A stretch of DNA of 64,000 nucleotides from Melioribacteraceae bacterium. GTDB taxonomy: Bacteria; Bacteroidota; Ignavibacteria; Ignavibacteriales; Melioribacteraceae. Below are positions 36,779 to 45,828 of this stretch, piece by piece. A model generated the notes under the pieces. That model had not been told where the DNA came from. It made no database searches and was given only the letters and a program-made list of their open reading frames with translations. A program made the position numbers and the translations under genes. Location: assembly GCA_011525875.1 (NCBI GenBank), contig WYBN01000012.1, positions 248,001 to 312,000 on the forward strand, read 5' to 3'. Position 1 is the stretch's first letter, and the number at the start of each line of letters is the position of its first letter.

Positions 36779-39139
36779 TTGGATAAGATCTTGAATAGTG
36801 CTGACTGGCTGGCAGATAATCTTATATTTGACGCAGTGTTCAACAATATTGGTATTGGCGTTGCTATAGTGGATGTTAACGGACATCTTCTAAAAGTAAA
36901 TAGTGTTTTTGAGAATATGCTTGGGTATTCCGAGAGCGAATTGAAACAGCTCGAAGTTCAGCAATTTACTCATCAAGACGATTATGAAGCAGATTATGCC
37001 CAGTATCAAACACTTCTTAAAGGAGAAACAAAATCTTATTCGATTAAGAAAAGGTATATTCATAAAAGCGGAAAAATAATCTGGGTGAAACTGATTGTTT
37101 CTGTGATCAGAGACGAAAAGAATAAACCTCTTTTTGCTGTTGCACTTGTAGACGACCTCACCGAAAATATCTTGTTCGAAGATAAATTAGAAAAAGAAAA
37201 AGAATTGACAAGAGCGCTCCTCGACAATAGTCCTGATAGCATCTACTTCAAAGATACCCAAAGCAGATTTATTTTAGTCAATAAAGCAACTCTCAAGAAA
37301 TTTGGGTTTACCACTGAGGATGAAATTATTGGGAAAACTGATTTAGAACTTTTTTCCGGCGAACATGCGAAAGAAGCCTTAGAAGACGAAAAGAAAATTA
37401 TAGAAACCGGTAAGTCAATAATATCGAAAGAAGAATTGGAAACTTGGAACGATGGTACGATTACATGGGTTTCGACTTCAAAGATTCCTTATTACGATAA
37501 AGAGAATAAAATAGTTGGCTTATTTGGCATTACGCGCGATATCACTGCTAACAAAAAATATGAAGCTACAATAAAGGAAAATGAAGCCCGTTATAAATTG
37601 CTTAGCGAAGTTACTTTCGAGGGAATTTTAATTCACGATAAGGGGGTAGTGAAAGATGTAAACTCTGCTCTTTGTATCATGCTTGGATATGAATATGATG
37701 AATTGTTAGGACAGAATATAATTGAGATTTGTATAAGAAACGAAGACAGACAAATAGCTTACGACAACATCAAAAATAGAGTTACAAAACCTTATGAAGT
37801 TATCGGTTTAAGAAAAAACGGAGAAGAGTTTGTCGCTGAAATTGAAGCTCGTGAAGCCGAAATAGAAAATAAGGTGCTTAGGATAGTAGCCGTGAGAGAT
37901 ATTACAGAACGAAGAAAAAACGAAAATATTCAATCTGCGCTATACAAAATATCTCAGGCTGTTAACACGATTGACGATATCAACGAACTCTACGGGCATA
38001 TTCATGAAATCATAAAAACATTGATGCCTGCAGATAATTTTTATATTGCATTGCACGATAAGGACAGCGAGTATATTACTTTCCCTTACTTTGTTGATAA
38101 ATATGACCCGCCGCCTCCGCCGCACCGGTTTGAAAGAGGGCTGACTGAATACATCCTTCGCACGGGAAAGGATATGCTCATCAATGCAGAACTTGATTTG
38201 AAACTTCGTGAAGAGGGCGAAACTAACCTTATAGGCGAACCTTGTAAAATATGGCTTGGAGTCGTTCTTCTTAACAAAGGAGAGATCATCGGGGCGATTG
38301 TGGTGCAGGATTATGAAAACGAGGATACTTACGGCGAACCTGAAAAAGAATTATTAACATTCGTTTCAGAACAGATTGCCTTTGCAATTGATAAGAAGCA
38401 GAATGAAGATAAACTTAAAACATATTCAAGAGAGCTTCAGGAATTAATCGCAAGTAAGGATAAATTCTTCTCTATTGTCGCGCATGATCTTAAAAGTCCG
38501 TTTACTGCTTTGCTCGGCTATTCCGAGGTTATTGCAAATGAATACAATGAAATGTCGAAAAATGAACTTAGAGACTTTGCGCAAAATATGAATGATGTTG
38601 CAAAAAAAACATTTACTCTTCTTGAAAATTTACTCGAATGGTCAAGGGTCCAAACCGGAAGAATGAAGTATGACCCTGAAAATTTGGGAGTTTTCCAAAC
38701 TGTTCAGCAGGTGCTTGATCTCTATATCGATAACGCTAAGAAAAAAGGAGTTGTTCTTAGAAATAGAGTGCATCCGGCACATGAGATTAATGCTGATGCA
38801 AACATGATATTTACTATTCTTAGAAACTTAATATCAAACGCTATTAAATTCACAAAGAGCGATGACGAGGTTACTATAAGCAGCCGCGATTTAGGAAAAC
38901 TTATTGAGATTACTGTCAAAGACACCGGAGTTGGAATCAGCAAGGAAGATCAGGAAAAATTATTCCGGATAGATATTCACCATTCTGAAATAGGAACCGA
39001 GCAGGAGAAAGGTACCGGACTCGGGTTAATTTTATGCAAAGAGCTTGTCGAGAAAAACGGCGGCTCAATTAAAATTGAGAGTCAATTAGGAAAGGGAAGC
39101 AGCTTCATATTCACAATTAACAAGTCAAACAGCTTCTGA
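36779..39139 (+). CDS. Soluble PAS-PAS-PAS-GAF sensor histidine kinase
   Basis: A 786-residue kinase without membrane segments. Three PAS domains come first (about 18-135 with GIGVAIVDVNGHLLKVNSVF; 145-260 with DNSPDSIYFKDTQ; 268-380 with EGILIHDKGVVKDVN). A GAF domain follows at about 395-540 (NFYIALHDKDSEYITFPYFV, PPPPPHRFERGLTEYIL). HisKA has His569 in FFSIVAHDLKSPFTALLGY, and the HATPase has NLISNAIKFTKS, DTGVGIS and GTGLGLILCKELV. The TTG start at 36779 has only a weakly spaced GGTAGG, and a second TTG at 36791 is possible. It is a cytosolic sensor, perhaps of small molecules or redox state. No response regulator follows; the next gene is a transporter. Confidence 0.9.
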   Translation: MDKILNSADWLADNLIFDAVFNNIGIGVAIVDVNGHLLKVNSVFENMLGYSESELKQLEVQQFTHQDDYEADYAQYQTLLKGETKSYSIKKRYIHKSGKIIWVKLIVSVIRDEKNKPLFAVALVDDLTENILFEDKLEKEKELTRALLDNSPDSIYFKDTQSRFILVNKATLKKFGFTTEDEIIGKTDLELFSGEHAKEALEDEKKIIETGKSIISKEELETWNDGTITWVSTSKIPYYDKENKIVGLFGITRDITANKKYEATIKENEARYKLLSEVTFEGILIHDKGVVKDVNSALCIMLGYEYDELLGQNIIEICIRNEDRQIAYDNIKNRVTKPYEVIGLRKNGEEFVAEIEAREAEIENKVLRIVAVRDITERRKNENIQSALYKISQAVNTIDDINELYGHIHEIIKTLMPADNFYIALHDKDSEYITFPYFVDKYDPPPPPHRFERGLTEYILRTGKDMLINAELDLKLREEGETNLIGEPCKIWLGVVLLNKGEIIGAIVVQDYENEDTYGEPEKELLTFVSEQIAFAIDKKQNEDKLKTYSRELQELIASKDKFFSIVAHDLKSPFTALLGYSEVIANEYNEMSKNELRDFAQNMNDVAKKTFTLLENLLEWSRVQTGRMKYDPENLGVFQTVQQVLDLYIDNAKKKGVVLRNRVHPAHEINADANMIFTILRNLISNAIKFTKSDDEVTISSRDLGKLIEITVKDTGVGISKEDQEKLFRIDIHHSEIGTEQEKGTGLGLILCKELVEKNGGSIKIESQLGKGSSFIFTINKSNSF

Positions 39140-39219
39140 TGATATTAGTTATAATATTGTATTTTAATCAAAACCAAACCGAAGCAATTCACAGAAACTT
39201 TAATTAATAAGGTGAGATC

Positions 39220-40743
39220 ATGAAAAATAACTCCGATAAAGTGAGCGTAATTCAGAAATTATTAGACTGGGTTGAACGCTCAGGCAATAAACTGCCTCAG
39301 CCAGTAACTCTTTTCCTAATATTAATCGCTATAGTTCTTATCGCTTCATGGATTGCGTCCTTTTTTAATATCACCGCAGTTCATCCTGGAACAAAGCATG
39401 AAATTTCTGTAGTAAACCTTTTAAACGAAGAGGGTATTCAGAGGATATTCACTCAAATGGTAACGGTATTTACTTCATTCCCTCCGCTTGGGTTGGTGCT
39501 CGTTGTCATGCTTGGAATTGGAGTGGCTGAACGATCCGGACTAATCGCAGTATCTTTGAAAGCATTTGTATCCTCCGTTCCTTCAAAGTTAATAACATTT
39601 TCTGTAGTTACTGCAGGTATGCTTTCAAGTCTTGCCGCCGATGCTGGTTATGTAGTTTTAATTCCTTTAGGAGCGGCAATATTTTATGGAATGGGTAGAC
39701 ACCCAATTGCTGGTTTAGCCGCTGCGTTTGCCGGAGTTTCAGGCGGATTCGGAGCAAATTTGTTTTTGACCAGCCTTGATCCTCTTCTTGCTGCATTTAC
39801 CACCCCCGCAGCGCAGATAATCGATCCAAATTACATTGTAGACGCACCGGCAAATTGGTATTTCATGGCAGCTTCCGTACCGCTTGTCGGCATTGCCGGA
39901 ACTTACGTTACCGAAAAAGTTCTTGAACCGAGGCTTGGTAAATATAAACCGGAAGGTGATATCGAAGAAGCAAACAATGAAATAACTGACCTCGAAAGAA
40001 AAGGATTAAAATGGGCAGGGATTTCTGTCCTAATTTCATTAGTCATAATTGGATTTATGTTTATCCCAGAATGGGGAGTTTTAAGAGGCGAGGATGGAAG
40101 TTTTAATCCTTTCTTTACAAGTATTGTTCCTCTAATGCTTTTTTTATTTTTTATTCCCGGTTTGATTTACGGAATCATAACTAAATCGGTTAAATCAGAT
40201 AAACAAGTTGCAAGCATGACAGCAGAATCAATGTCGAGTATGGGCGGGTATATAGTTCTGGCATTTGCTGCGGCTCAGTTCGTCGCATATTTCAACTGGT
40301 CGAATCTCGGACTTATTTTAGCAATTAACGGTGCAGATGGATTAAAATCAATTGGTTTTACTGGCGTACCGCTGCTTGTTGCTTTCATAATTGTTTCCTC
40401 GATAATAAATATTTTGATTGGAAGCGCCTCTGCAAAGTGGGCGATAATGGCTCCCATCTTTGTGCCAATGTTAATGCTAATGGGCTATTCCCCGGAATTG
40501 ACACAGGCTGCTTATAGAGTCGGGGATTCTTATACCAATATTTTAACTCCTCTATTACCGTATTTCCCGCTGGTAATCGTTTTTGCTCAGAAATACGTTA
40601 AGAATATAGGTATTGGTACAATAATTTCTTCAATGCTTCCGTTTGCTATTGTTTTTGCGATTGTAAGGATTATTATGTTTGTTATCTGGGTAGCGCTCGG
40701 AATCCCTGTTGGACCCGACGCTCCTTTGTATTATACGCCATAA
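39220..40743 (+). CDS. AbgT-family transporter
   Basis: A 507-residue inner-membrane protein with about eleven helices. Family features are the N-terminal LDWVERSGNKLPQPVTLFLI, GVAERSGLIAVSLKAF, AGMLSSLAADAGYVVLIPLG, SGGFGANLFLTSLDPLLAAF and the C-terminal SAKWAIMAPIFVPMLMLMGY with RVGDSYTNILTPLLPYFPLV. AbgT proteins import p-aminobenzoyl-glutamate or export sulfonamides by proton coupling. Which of these applies here is open, although a folE gene lies nearby. A clear ribosome binding site AAGGTGAGATC precedes the ATG. Confidence 0.93.
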   Translation: MKNNSDKVSVIQKLLDWVERSGNKLPQPVTLFLILIAIVLIASWIASFFNITAVHPGTKHEISVVNLLNEEGIQRIFTQMVTVFTSFPPLGLVLVVMLGIGVAERSGLIAVSLKAFVSSVPSKLITFSVVTAGMLSSLAADAGYVVLIPLGAAIFYGMGRHPIAGLAAAFAGVSGGFGANLFLTSLDPLLAAFTTPAAQIIDPNYIVDAPANWYFMAASVPLVGIAGTYVTEKVLEPRLGKYKPEGDIEEANNEITDLERKGLKWAGISVLISLVIIGFMFIPEWGVLRGEDGSFNPFFTSIVPLMLFLFFIPGLIYGIITKSVKSDKQVASMTAESMSSMGGYIVLAFAAAQFVAYFNWSNLGLILAINGADGLKSIGFTGVPLLVAFIIVSSIINILIGSASAKWAIMAPIFVPMLMLMGYSPELTQAAYRVGDSYTNILTPLLPYFPLVIVFAQKYVKNIGIGTIISSMLPFAIVFAIVRIIMFVIWVALGIPVGPDAPLYYTP

Positions 40744-40800
40744 ATTATTATAAAAGTTTTTAATTAAATATTAACTAGTACCGGATGGGTAAAGAGCTGG

Positions 40801-41823
40801 TTGACAAATGAAGCGCCTCTTAAGCCCTTTTCTGTGTGTTATCGCGAGGAAAATATTTTGCTTAAACGTTATCCTTTCAACCCGATTGTTACACGTTATG
40901 ATATACCCGAAATAAATTCTAATCTGGTGGATGTGACTTCCGTCTTTAATCCTGGAGCGGTATTATATCATGGAAAAGTTTTGTTGATGCTGAGAGTGCA
41001 AAACCGGGGAAGAGAGACTTTTTTTGTGATGGCAGAAAGTGAAGATGGTTTTAATTTTGTCGTAGATAGCAAAGTTGTAGAATTTAAAGGCATCGGAAAA
41101 TTTAGAGAAAAAATTCATCACTGCTATGACCCGCGAATAACAAAAATTGATAATGAATATTACATCATGTTTGCTATGGATGTTGATGCTGGATGCAGAC
41201 TTGGCTTAGCCTCAACAAAAGATTTTTGCGAATTTGAATTCATGGGCGTTGTTTCGAATGACGATGTGCGTAATGGCGTATTGTTCAGTGAAAAAATTGC
41301 CGGAAAATACATTCGTTTTGAGAGACCTAATAAACACAAATTGAGCAGCGGAGCCGTATCCGGAAATTCGATTTCCATTTCTGAATCGGAAGATTTGATT
41401 AATTGGAATAGGACTTCGGAGATAGCAAGCGGACGAAACTACTACTGGGATGAATTGATAGGTTCAGGACCGCCGCCCGTAAAAACACGGGAAGGCTGGC
41501 TGCACATTTATCATGGAATTGCAAGGCATCTCAACTCAATTTTTATTTACCAGGTTGGTGTGATGCTTCATGATTTAAATGATCCTTCAAAACTTTTGTC
41601 TCGCGGAAGATATAATATTCTCGAGCCGAGGGAGAATTATGAGTTGATAGGTCAGGTGCCAAATGTCTGTTTCCCAACAGGCATAATCGTTGACAGTTAC
41701 GACAATGAGAATTATGCATTAAACTCAAGCAGAGTAAGAATCTACTACGGCGCAGCAGATACTTCAGTATGTGTGGCGGCTGCAACAATAGGCGACTTGC
41801 TCAATGACGCAAAGCAAACTTGA
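40801..41823 (+). CDS. GH130 beta-mannoside phosphorylase-type glycosidase
   Basis: A 340-residue five-bladed propeller enzyme of family GH130, whose members phosphorolyse beta-1,2- or beta-1,4-linked mannosides. The hallmarks are VFNPGAVLYHGKVLLMLRVQ, the catalytic Asp stretch HHCYDPRITKIDNEYYIMF, FERPNKHKLSSGAVSG, IGSGPPPVKTREGWLHIYHG and the late YYGAADTSVCVA. There is no signal peptide, so it acts in the cytosol on imported oligosaccharides. TTG at 40801 is the only good start; the ATG at 40784 is in another frame and runs into TGA. It converges on the M28 peptidase gene. The exact mannoside linkage cannot be told from the sequence. Confidence 0.9.
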   Translation: MTNEAPLKPFSVCYREENILLKRYPFNPIVTRYDIPEINSNLVDVTSVFNPGAVLYHGKVLLMLRVQNRGRETFFVMAESEDGFNFVVDSKVVEFKGIGKFREKIHHCYDPRITKIDNEYYIMFAMDVDAGCRLGLASTKDFCEFEFMGVVSNDDVRNGVLFSEKIAGKYIRFERPNKHKLSSGAVSGNSISISESEDLINWNRTSEIASGRNYYWDELIGSGPPPVKTREGWLHIYHGIARHLNSIFIYQVGVMLHDLNDPSKLLSRGRYNILEPRENYELIGQVPNVCFPTGIIVDSYDNENYALNSSRVRIYYGAADTSVCVAAATIGDLLNDAKQT

Positions 41824-41833
41824 TTAAGTCTAA

Positions 41834-43294
41834 TCATTCAACTGCTAATTTTAATATTGTTAGAAAACCCAGCTTAGTTATTTTTTCAAATAAAAGTGGA
41901 TTAAGTGTGTTTGGCTTATCAGTCATATAATGCAAATGAGTATAGCTGTTTGTCGTAACAAAATAGGCTGTATTTATTCCCGCATCGGCAAACGGCTGCG
42001 CGTCGGCGCCGCCTGAATCCCAGGTTCGGTCAATCATTAACCCGTAATTTTCCGCGTCTATTGATTTAATCAAATTCCAGAGATCTTTTGATTTGCCGCC
42101 TCCGCCTATTTGTATGCTGTCGCCGTGCCCAATGCAATCGAAATTCAGCATTGCATAAATACTATTGAGCGGAACCGGTGGGTTTTCAACGAATTGTTTT
42201 GAACCAAATAACCCAGCCTCCTCGGAGGAAAACAATACAAAAATAATGGAACGCTCAGTTTGAATTTTGTTCAAAGCAAATATTCTTGCAAATTCCAAAA
42301 CTGCCGCTGATCCCGACGCATTATCATTGGCGCCGGGGAAATAGATTTTATCACCCTGCTTCCCCACGTGATCAAGATGAGCACCGACGACAATATATTC
42401 ATCCTTCTTTTTCGTTCCTTCGAACAATCCTGCTATATTAACAGTCTCTTTTTCCTTGGAATAATTCGTTTTAACAATAATTTTTGCGGTGGTATTCAAT
42501 TCAACCGAATAAGGTTTTTTATTTGAGTCAATATTATATTGAAGACGGCTGAGGGTGTAACCGGAATTTATTAGAAAATTATCGGCTGATTCAATGCTTA
42601 TATGAAGCTGCGGAAAATATTCAATCTGCTCTCCTTCGCCTGCCAAAACACTCCCGATAGTTTTTTGAGGATTTTTTGAGTTGGGTGTTGAAACAAATAA
42701 TATTCCTTTCGCCCCATGGTCAAAAGCGGTTTTCGATTTCTCTCTAGGGTATCCGTTTCCCCAATTTATATTTTCTATTTTCCAAGTAGGATTCTGTTTA
42801 AAGACCATCACAATTTTACCTCGCACATCAACTCCAGAATAATCATCGTATCCATTTTCAGGAATTGATAACCCATAACCGCAGAAGACTACATCTGCAA
42901 TCAAATCTCCGGAGCCGGTAAAACCTCTATAGACATAATCTTCACCTAATGAAAAGCTCTTTGTCTTGTTGCTTTCAATATACAACTCAAATACATTAGG
43001 CGAAAGAATTTCATTATATTCAACAAGAAAAGTCTGGTAGTAACTTTCTCCAAAGCCTTTCTTTAATCCAATTCTGTTAAATTCATCTGCAGCAAATTCA
43101 GCTGCTCGGAAAAAACCCGGGCTTCCCGATAATCTTCCTTCCAGTTCTTCCGAGGCTAGATATTCGACCGTACTCATAATATTTTCGATCCGAATTTCAT
43201 CAATTAATTTATTTCTTATTGGTTTTGTATCTGGTTGCTGTGCGATGATTATAAGCGGTATAAATATCAAAATATTCTTATATAATACTTTCAT
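41834..43294 (-). CDS. Secreted M28-family zinc aminopeptidase with PA domain
   Basis: A 486-residue exported peptidase with signal peptide (ending IIIAQ). A PA-like insert lies at about 130-235 (VVFCGYGLSIPENGYDDYSG, DVRGKIVMVFKQNP, HGAKGILFVSTPNS). The M28 catalytic domain carries the zinc ligands in GAHLDHVG (His, Asp), PGANDNASGSAAVLEFAR, FVLFSSEEAGLFGS (Glu-Glu), LNFDCIGHGD and a final His in SYTHLHYMTDKPN. It is the last of six genes on the minus strand (crcB to M28). Probably periplasmic, releasing N-terminal amino acids from peptides. Confidence 0.92.
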   Translation of the reverse strand: MKVLYKNILIFIPLIIIAQQPDTKPIRNKLIDEIRIENIMSTVEYLASEELEGRLSGSPGFFRAAEFAADEFNRIGLKKGFGESYYQTFLVEYNEILSPNVFELYIESNKTKSFSLGEDYVYRGFTGSGDLIADVVFCGYGLSIPENGYDDYSGVDVRGKIVMVFKQNPTWKIENINWGNGYPREKSKTAFDHGAKGILFVSTPNSKNPQKTIGSVLAGEGEQIEYFPQLHISIESADNFLINSGYTLSRLQYNIDSNKKPYSVELNTTAKIIVKTNYSKEKETVNIAGLFEGTKKKDEYIVVGAHLDHVGKQGDKIYFPGANDNASGSAAVLEFARIFALNKIQTERSIIFVLFSSEEAGLFGSKQFVENPPVPLNSIYAMLNFDCIGHGDSIQIGGGGKSKDLWNLIKSIDAENYGLMIDRTWDSGGADAQPFADAGINTAYFVTTNSYTHLHYMTDKPNTLNPLLFEKITKLGFLTILKLAVE

Positions 43295-43324
43295 TTTATT
43301 AGCCCACCATTTTTGTAGCGAAAA

Positions 43325-43729
43325 TTATTTTGTAACAGATTCTGCGTTTTCTGCAAACGCAATAATATGCCCGTCATGGTTAAGGACGTATCCGACCTTG
43401 TGTCCCCAGTTTCTTTCCTTAAAAGGGGATAGTTCGATGCAGCCGAGTTGTTTTGATTTTTCGAAATATTTATCAGCGTTAGTCAATTCAAGATAAACTT
43501 CAGAGATCCCTGATGATTTACTCGAATAGCGTTCTGGTAAATCATTACCGAAAAGATTACTTAGAAGCTCATCGGAAATCAAGCCCAGAATTGCGCCGCT
43601 ATTAATCTCGAACTCAACAATATTAACTTCGTCAACAACAGGTTTTGATGCAAACAATAATTCGTAAAATATTTTGGATTTGTTTAAATCATCAACCTTA
43701 AGTAAGAAATGGATTTTCCCGCTAATCAA
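43325..43729 (-). CDS. VOC-family (glyoxalase-like) protein
   Basis: A 134-residue vicinal-oxygen-chelate fold protein. The N-terminal IHFLLKVDDLNKSKIFYELL with a leading His, the central GAILGLISDEL, the second half EVYLELTNADKYFEKSKQLG and the closing NWGHKVGYVLNHDGHIIAFAE fit the paired beta-alpha-beta-beta-beta units. The metal ligands are not fully clear, so the substrate is unknown; relatives include lactoylglutathione lyases and resistance proteins. It lies 11 bases behind the DUF2141 gene and 30 before the M28 peptidase on the same strand. Confidence 0.82.
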   Translation of the reverse strand: MISGKIHFLLKVDDLNKSKIFYELLFASKPVVDEVNIVEFEINSGAILGLISDELLSNLFGNDLPERYSSKSSGISEVYLELTNADKYFEKSKQLGCIELSPFKERNWGHKVGYVLNHDGHIIAFAENAESVTK

Positions 43730-43740
43730 TACAACCTCCG

Positions 43741-44181
43741 TTATTGTACAGTAATGATAACAACTTGTTCATTTCCCGAGAATAAAAATTTGGCTTTATC
43801 CCAATCGGGAGGACCGAATAAGCCGCTGGCGTCATTTGAGAATCCGTAAGCTTCAAGTGGGAAACCGAGAAAACTAAAATCTAATTTCTCATTGCTGTTC
43901 TCGTCATGAAAAACTTTAAATGCATATTCGCCGAATGGAATCCCCTCAAAAATATATTCGGACTCGAGATTTTCTATAGGCAAGCTGGCTGATTTATAAA
44001 CCCCCGTCTTTTGTTCATATATCTCTCTCGAATTTGCAAGAGCAGTTCTTATAAATCCGTTATTGTTTTCCATCCCTCTGACTATAAGGATCAAATTGCC
44101 GGAACTCTCTGCCGTCTGCGTTGTGTCTTTCGCGTATAACGAACAAGTCAAAATAAAAATTATTATTATCATAAATTTCAT
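43741..44181 (-). CDS. DUF2141 secreted protein
   Basis: A 146-residue exported protein: signal peptide ending SLYA, then a DUF2141 domain (LILIVRGMENNNGFIRTAL, IPFGEYAFKVFHDENSNEKL, GFPLEAYGFSNDA). The sequence AFKVFHDENSNEKLD is the most conserved family piece. DUF2141 domains look like small beta-sandwich proteins of the periplasm or outer membrane and have no established function. It lies 11 bases after the PAP2 gene and 11 before the VOC gene, so co-transcription is likely. Confidence 0.85.
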   Translation of the reverse strand: MKFMIIIIFILTCSLYAKDTTQTAESSGNLILIVRGMENNNGFIRTALANSREIYEQKTGVYKSASLPIENLESEYIFEGIPFGEYAFKVFHDENSNEKLDFSFLGFPLEAYGFSNDASGLFGPPDWDKAKFLFSGNEQVVIITVQ

Positions 44182-44192
44182 ATGTCACCCTG

Positions 44193-45011
44193 TTAAAAAT
44201 TAAATTTAAAAGACAAAACATTATTTGATGAATAAGGGTTCAAAACCTTCTTATCATTAACTTTATGAGAATCATAAACGAATTTTGCCGTAAAAAATCC
44301 TAAACATGCACCAAGAAAAACATCCGAAGTCCAGTGAAAATTTTGATATAGTCTGCTGAATGCCGAAGCAAATGCCGGTATATAATATAATACTTTCAGT
44401 ATTTGATTATCAGTATTTAGAGATAATATGGTTGATAAAGAGAAAGCAAGGCTTGTATGTCCGCTTGGAAGCGACCAATAGTTATCATTAAATTCACTTA
44501 TTGAACGGAATTCGTAGGCATTAGAGGAAGAATTTGGGCGGCCTCTGCCAATCAATATCTTTGAAAACTGTGTTAGAATGCCTGTATATAAAAAAGATTG
44601 AGCAATTTCAAATCCTAATTTTTGATTAAACTTATTGCTTTGAGCCGCCCCTGCCGCAATCACAAATACACCCAAACCGATTGATGTAATAGGTTCTCCC
44701 CAGTAACGCGATAGTGTCATCGGTAAGATATCATTGTAAGATCTATCCTTCAGCATTTCGGAGCGTATGGTCTCGTCAATCTGCATAAGCGCAAGTGTGC
44801 TGCCCAATACCACAGATAATTTTAAGTAATCTTCGCCCTGCCACCTCGAAGGAAATTTTATGAATTGAGTCGATTCTTCGCTGAATTGTTTAAGGTCATA
44901 ATTATTCTGAGGACGAATATGGGCTGAAGAAAAAAATATTAGAATTATAATAAAAGCTTTCACGAAGAATCTACTTATTGTAAGAGTAAGTGATAATTTC
45001 CGCTTTCTCAA
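44193..45011 (-). CDS. PAP2-family membrane phosphatase
   Basis: A 272-residue protein with the three-part PAP2 (type 2 phosphatidic acid phosphatase) signature: KILIGRGRPNSSS, SLPSGHTSLAFSL and SRLYQNFHWTSDVFLGA, giving the Lys, Arg, His, Arg and His needed for catalysis. An N-terminal hydrophobic stretch and several helices place it in the membrane with the active site outside the cytoplasm. Likely substrates are undecaprenyl or lipid phosphates. It begins 41 bases inside the DUF190 gene, an overlap long enough that a later start may be correct, though no better ATG with a ribosome binding site is evident. Confidence 0.9.
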   Translation of the reverse strand: MRKRKLSLTLTISRFFVKAFIIILIFFSSAHIRPQNNYDLKQFSEESTQFIKFPSRWQGEDYLKLSVVLGSTLALMQIDETIRSEMLKDRSYNDILPMTLSRYWGEPITSIGLGVFVIAAGAAQSNKFNQKLGFEIAQSFLYTGILTQFSKILIGRGRPNSSSNAYEFRSISEFNDNYWSLPSGHTSLAFSLSTILSLNTDNQILKVLYYIPAFASAFSRLYQNFHWTSDVFLGACLGFFTAKFVYDSHKVNDKKVLNPYSSNNVLSFKFNF

Positions 45012-45318
45012 GCGTAATTAAACCTCCGCACTTGGCATTCTCAAATATTTCTGTGATTACAGGTATGAAATTTTCAATTTTTTCTACCTGATCAACAATT
45101 TCAATAACAAGCGGAAGATCCTTCGAAAGAGTGAGAATTTTTGTAGTATGAATACGGCTGTTGCCGCCGTATCCCATTATACCACGATAAACGGTCGCGC
45201 CGGCTAATCCGGCTTTCCTTGATTCGACAACAATTTTTTCGTGTACGCTGACTCCTCCTATTTTATCCGATTCTCCAATAAAAATCCTGAGAAGTTTTGC
45301 TTCACCTTCAATTTTCAT
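44971..45318 (-). CDS. DUF190 protein
   Basis: A 115-residue cytosolic protein of the DUF190 family, related in fold to PII signalling proteins. It reads LLRIFIGESDKIGGVSVHEK near the start, then AGLAGATVYRGIMGYGGNSRIHT and LPLVIEIVDQVEKIENFIPV. DUF190 genes are often beside crcB, as here (2-base gap), suggesting a regulatory or accessory role in fluoride handling that has not been shown to my knowledge. Its 3' end overlaps the PAP2 start by 41 bases. Confidence 0.9.
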   Translation of the reverse strand: MKIEGEAKLLRIFIGESDKIGGVSVHEKIVVESRKAGLAGATVYRGIMGYGGNSRIHTTKILTLSKDLPLVIEIVDQVEKIENFIPVITEIFENAKCGGLITLEKAEIITYSYNK

Positions 45319-45320
45319 TT

Positions 45321-45686
45321 TTATCTCACAATTAGATATCCAATAAAAACGCCGAGTACTGTCAGAAATAAATTGCCAAGAATGTTAAATGTCATCAACA
45401 TATATTCTGATTCGAGCAGCAGATTTAAGGTTTCGAAAGAGAATGTTGAAAATGTTGTCAGCCCGCCGCAGAAACCGACTCCAACGAAAAGTTTAGTGTT
45501 TTGCGATACCAAATCTTTCTGATCAAGCGCGAAAATAAGTATGCCTAAAATAATACTTCCTAAAATGTTTACGGCAAGTGTTCCATAAGGAAAATACACC
45601 GGGAAAAATCTATATATATAAGACGAAAGAAAAAATCTTAATCCACCGCCAAGACCGGAGCCAATAATTACAAGAACATAATTCAT
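45321..45686 (-). CDS. crcB: Fluoride channel CrcB/Fluc
   Basis: A 121-residue protein with four membrane helices, dimeric in known relatives, letting fluoride leave the cell. Family motifs are IGSGLGGGLRFFLSSYIYR, PYGTLAVNILGSIILGIL, GFCGGLTTFSTFSFETLNLL and, at the end, NILGNLFLTVLGVFIGYLIV. The TTFSTF motif carries the selectivity-filter Phe residues and the Na+ site. It is the first gene of the six-gene minus-strand run. I looked for a crcB (fluoride) riboswitch in the 142 bases upstream and found no match. Confidence 0.95.
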   Translation of the reverse strand: MNYVLVIIGSGLGGGLRFFLSSYIYRFFPVYFPYGTLAVNILGSIILGILIFALDQKDLVSQNTKLFVGVGFCGGLTTFSTFSFETLNLLLESEYMLMTFNILGNLFLTVLGVFIGYLIVR

Positions 45687-45828
45687 TTAATTAAACTCAA
45701 TTTTTTATGCAAATATAATGTATGGTATAGAAATATACCTCGAAAAATATTTTCAAATTCATGTAACTAAATAAATGTTGATGAGTCTAAAATGATGTTA
45801 ATTAAAAAGTATAAGGAGGGAGGCGAAG

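Noticed and set aside
45687-45828. Possible fluoride riboswitch upstream of crcB
   Set aside because: The conserved GG-GATGG/pseudoknot elements of the crcB motif are not present on the minus strand of this 142-base gap.
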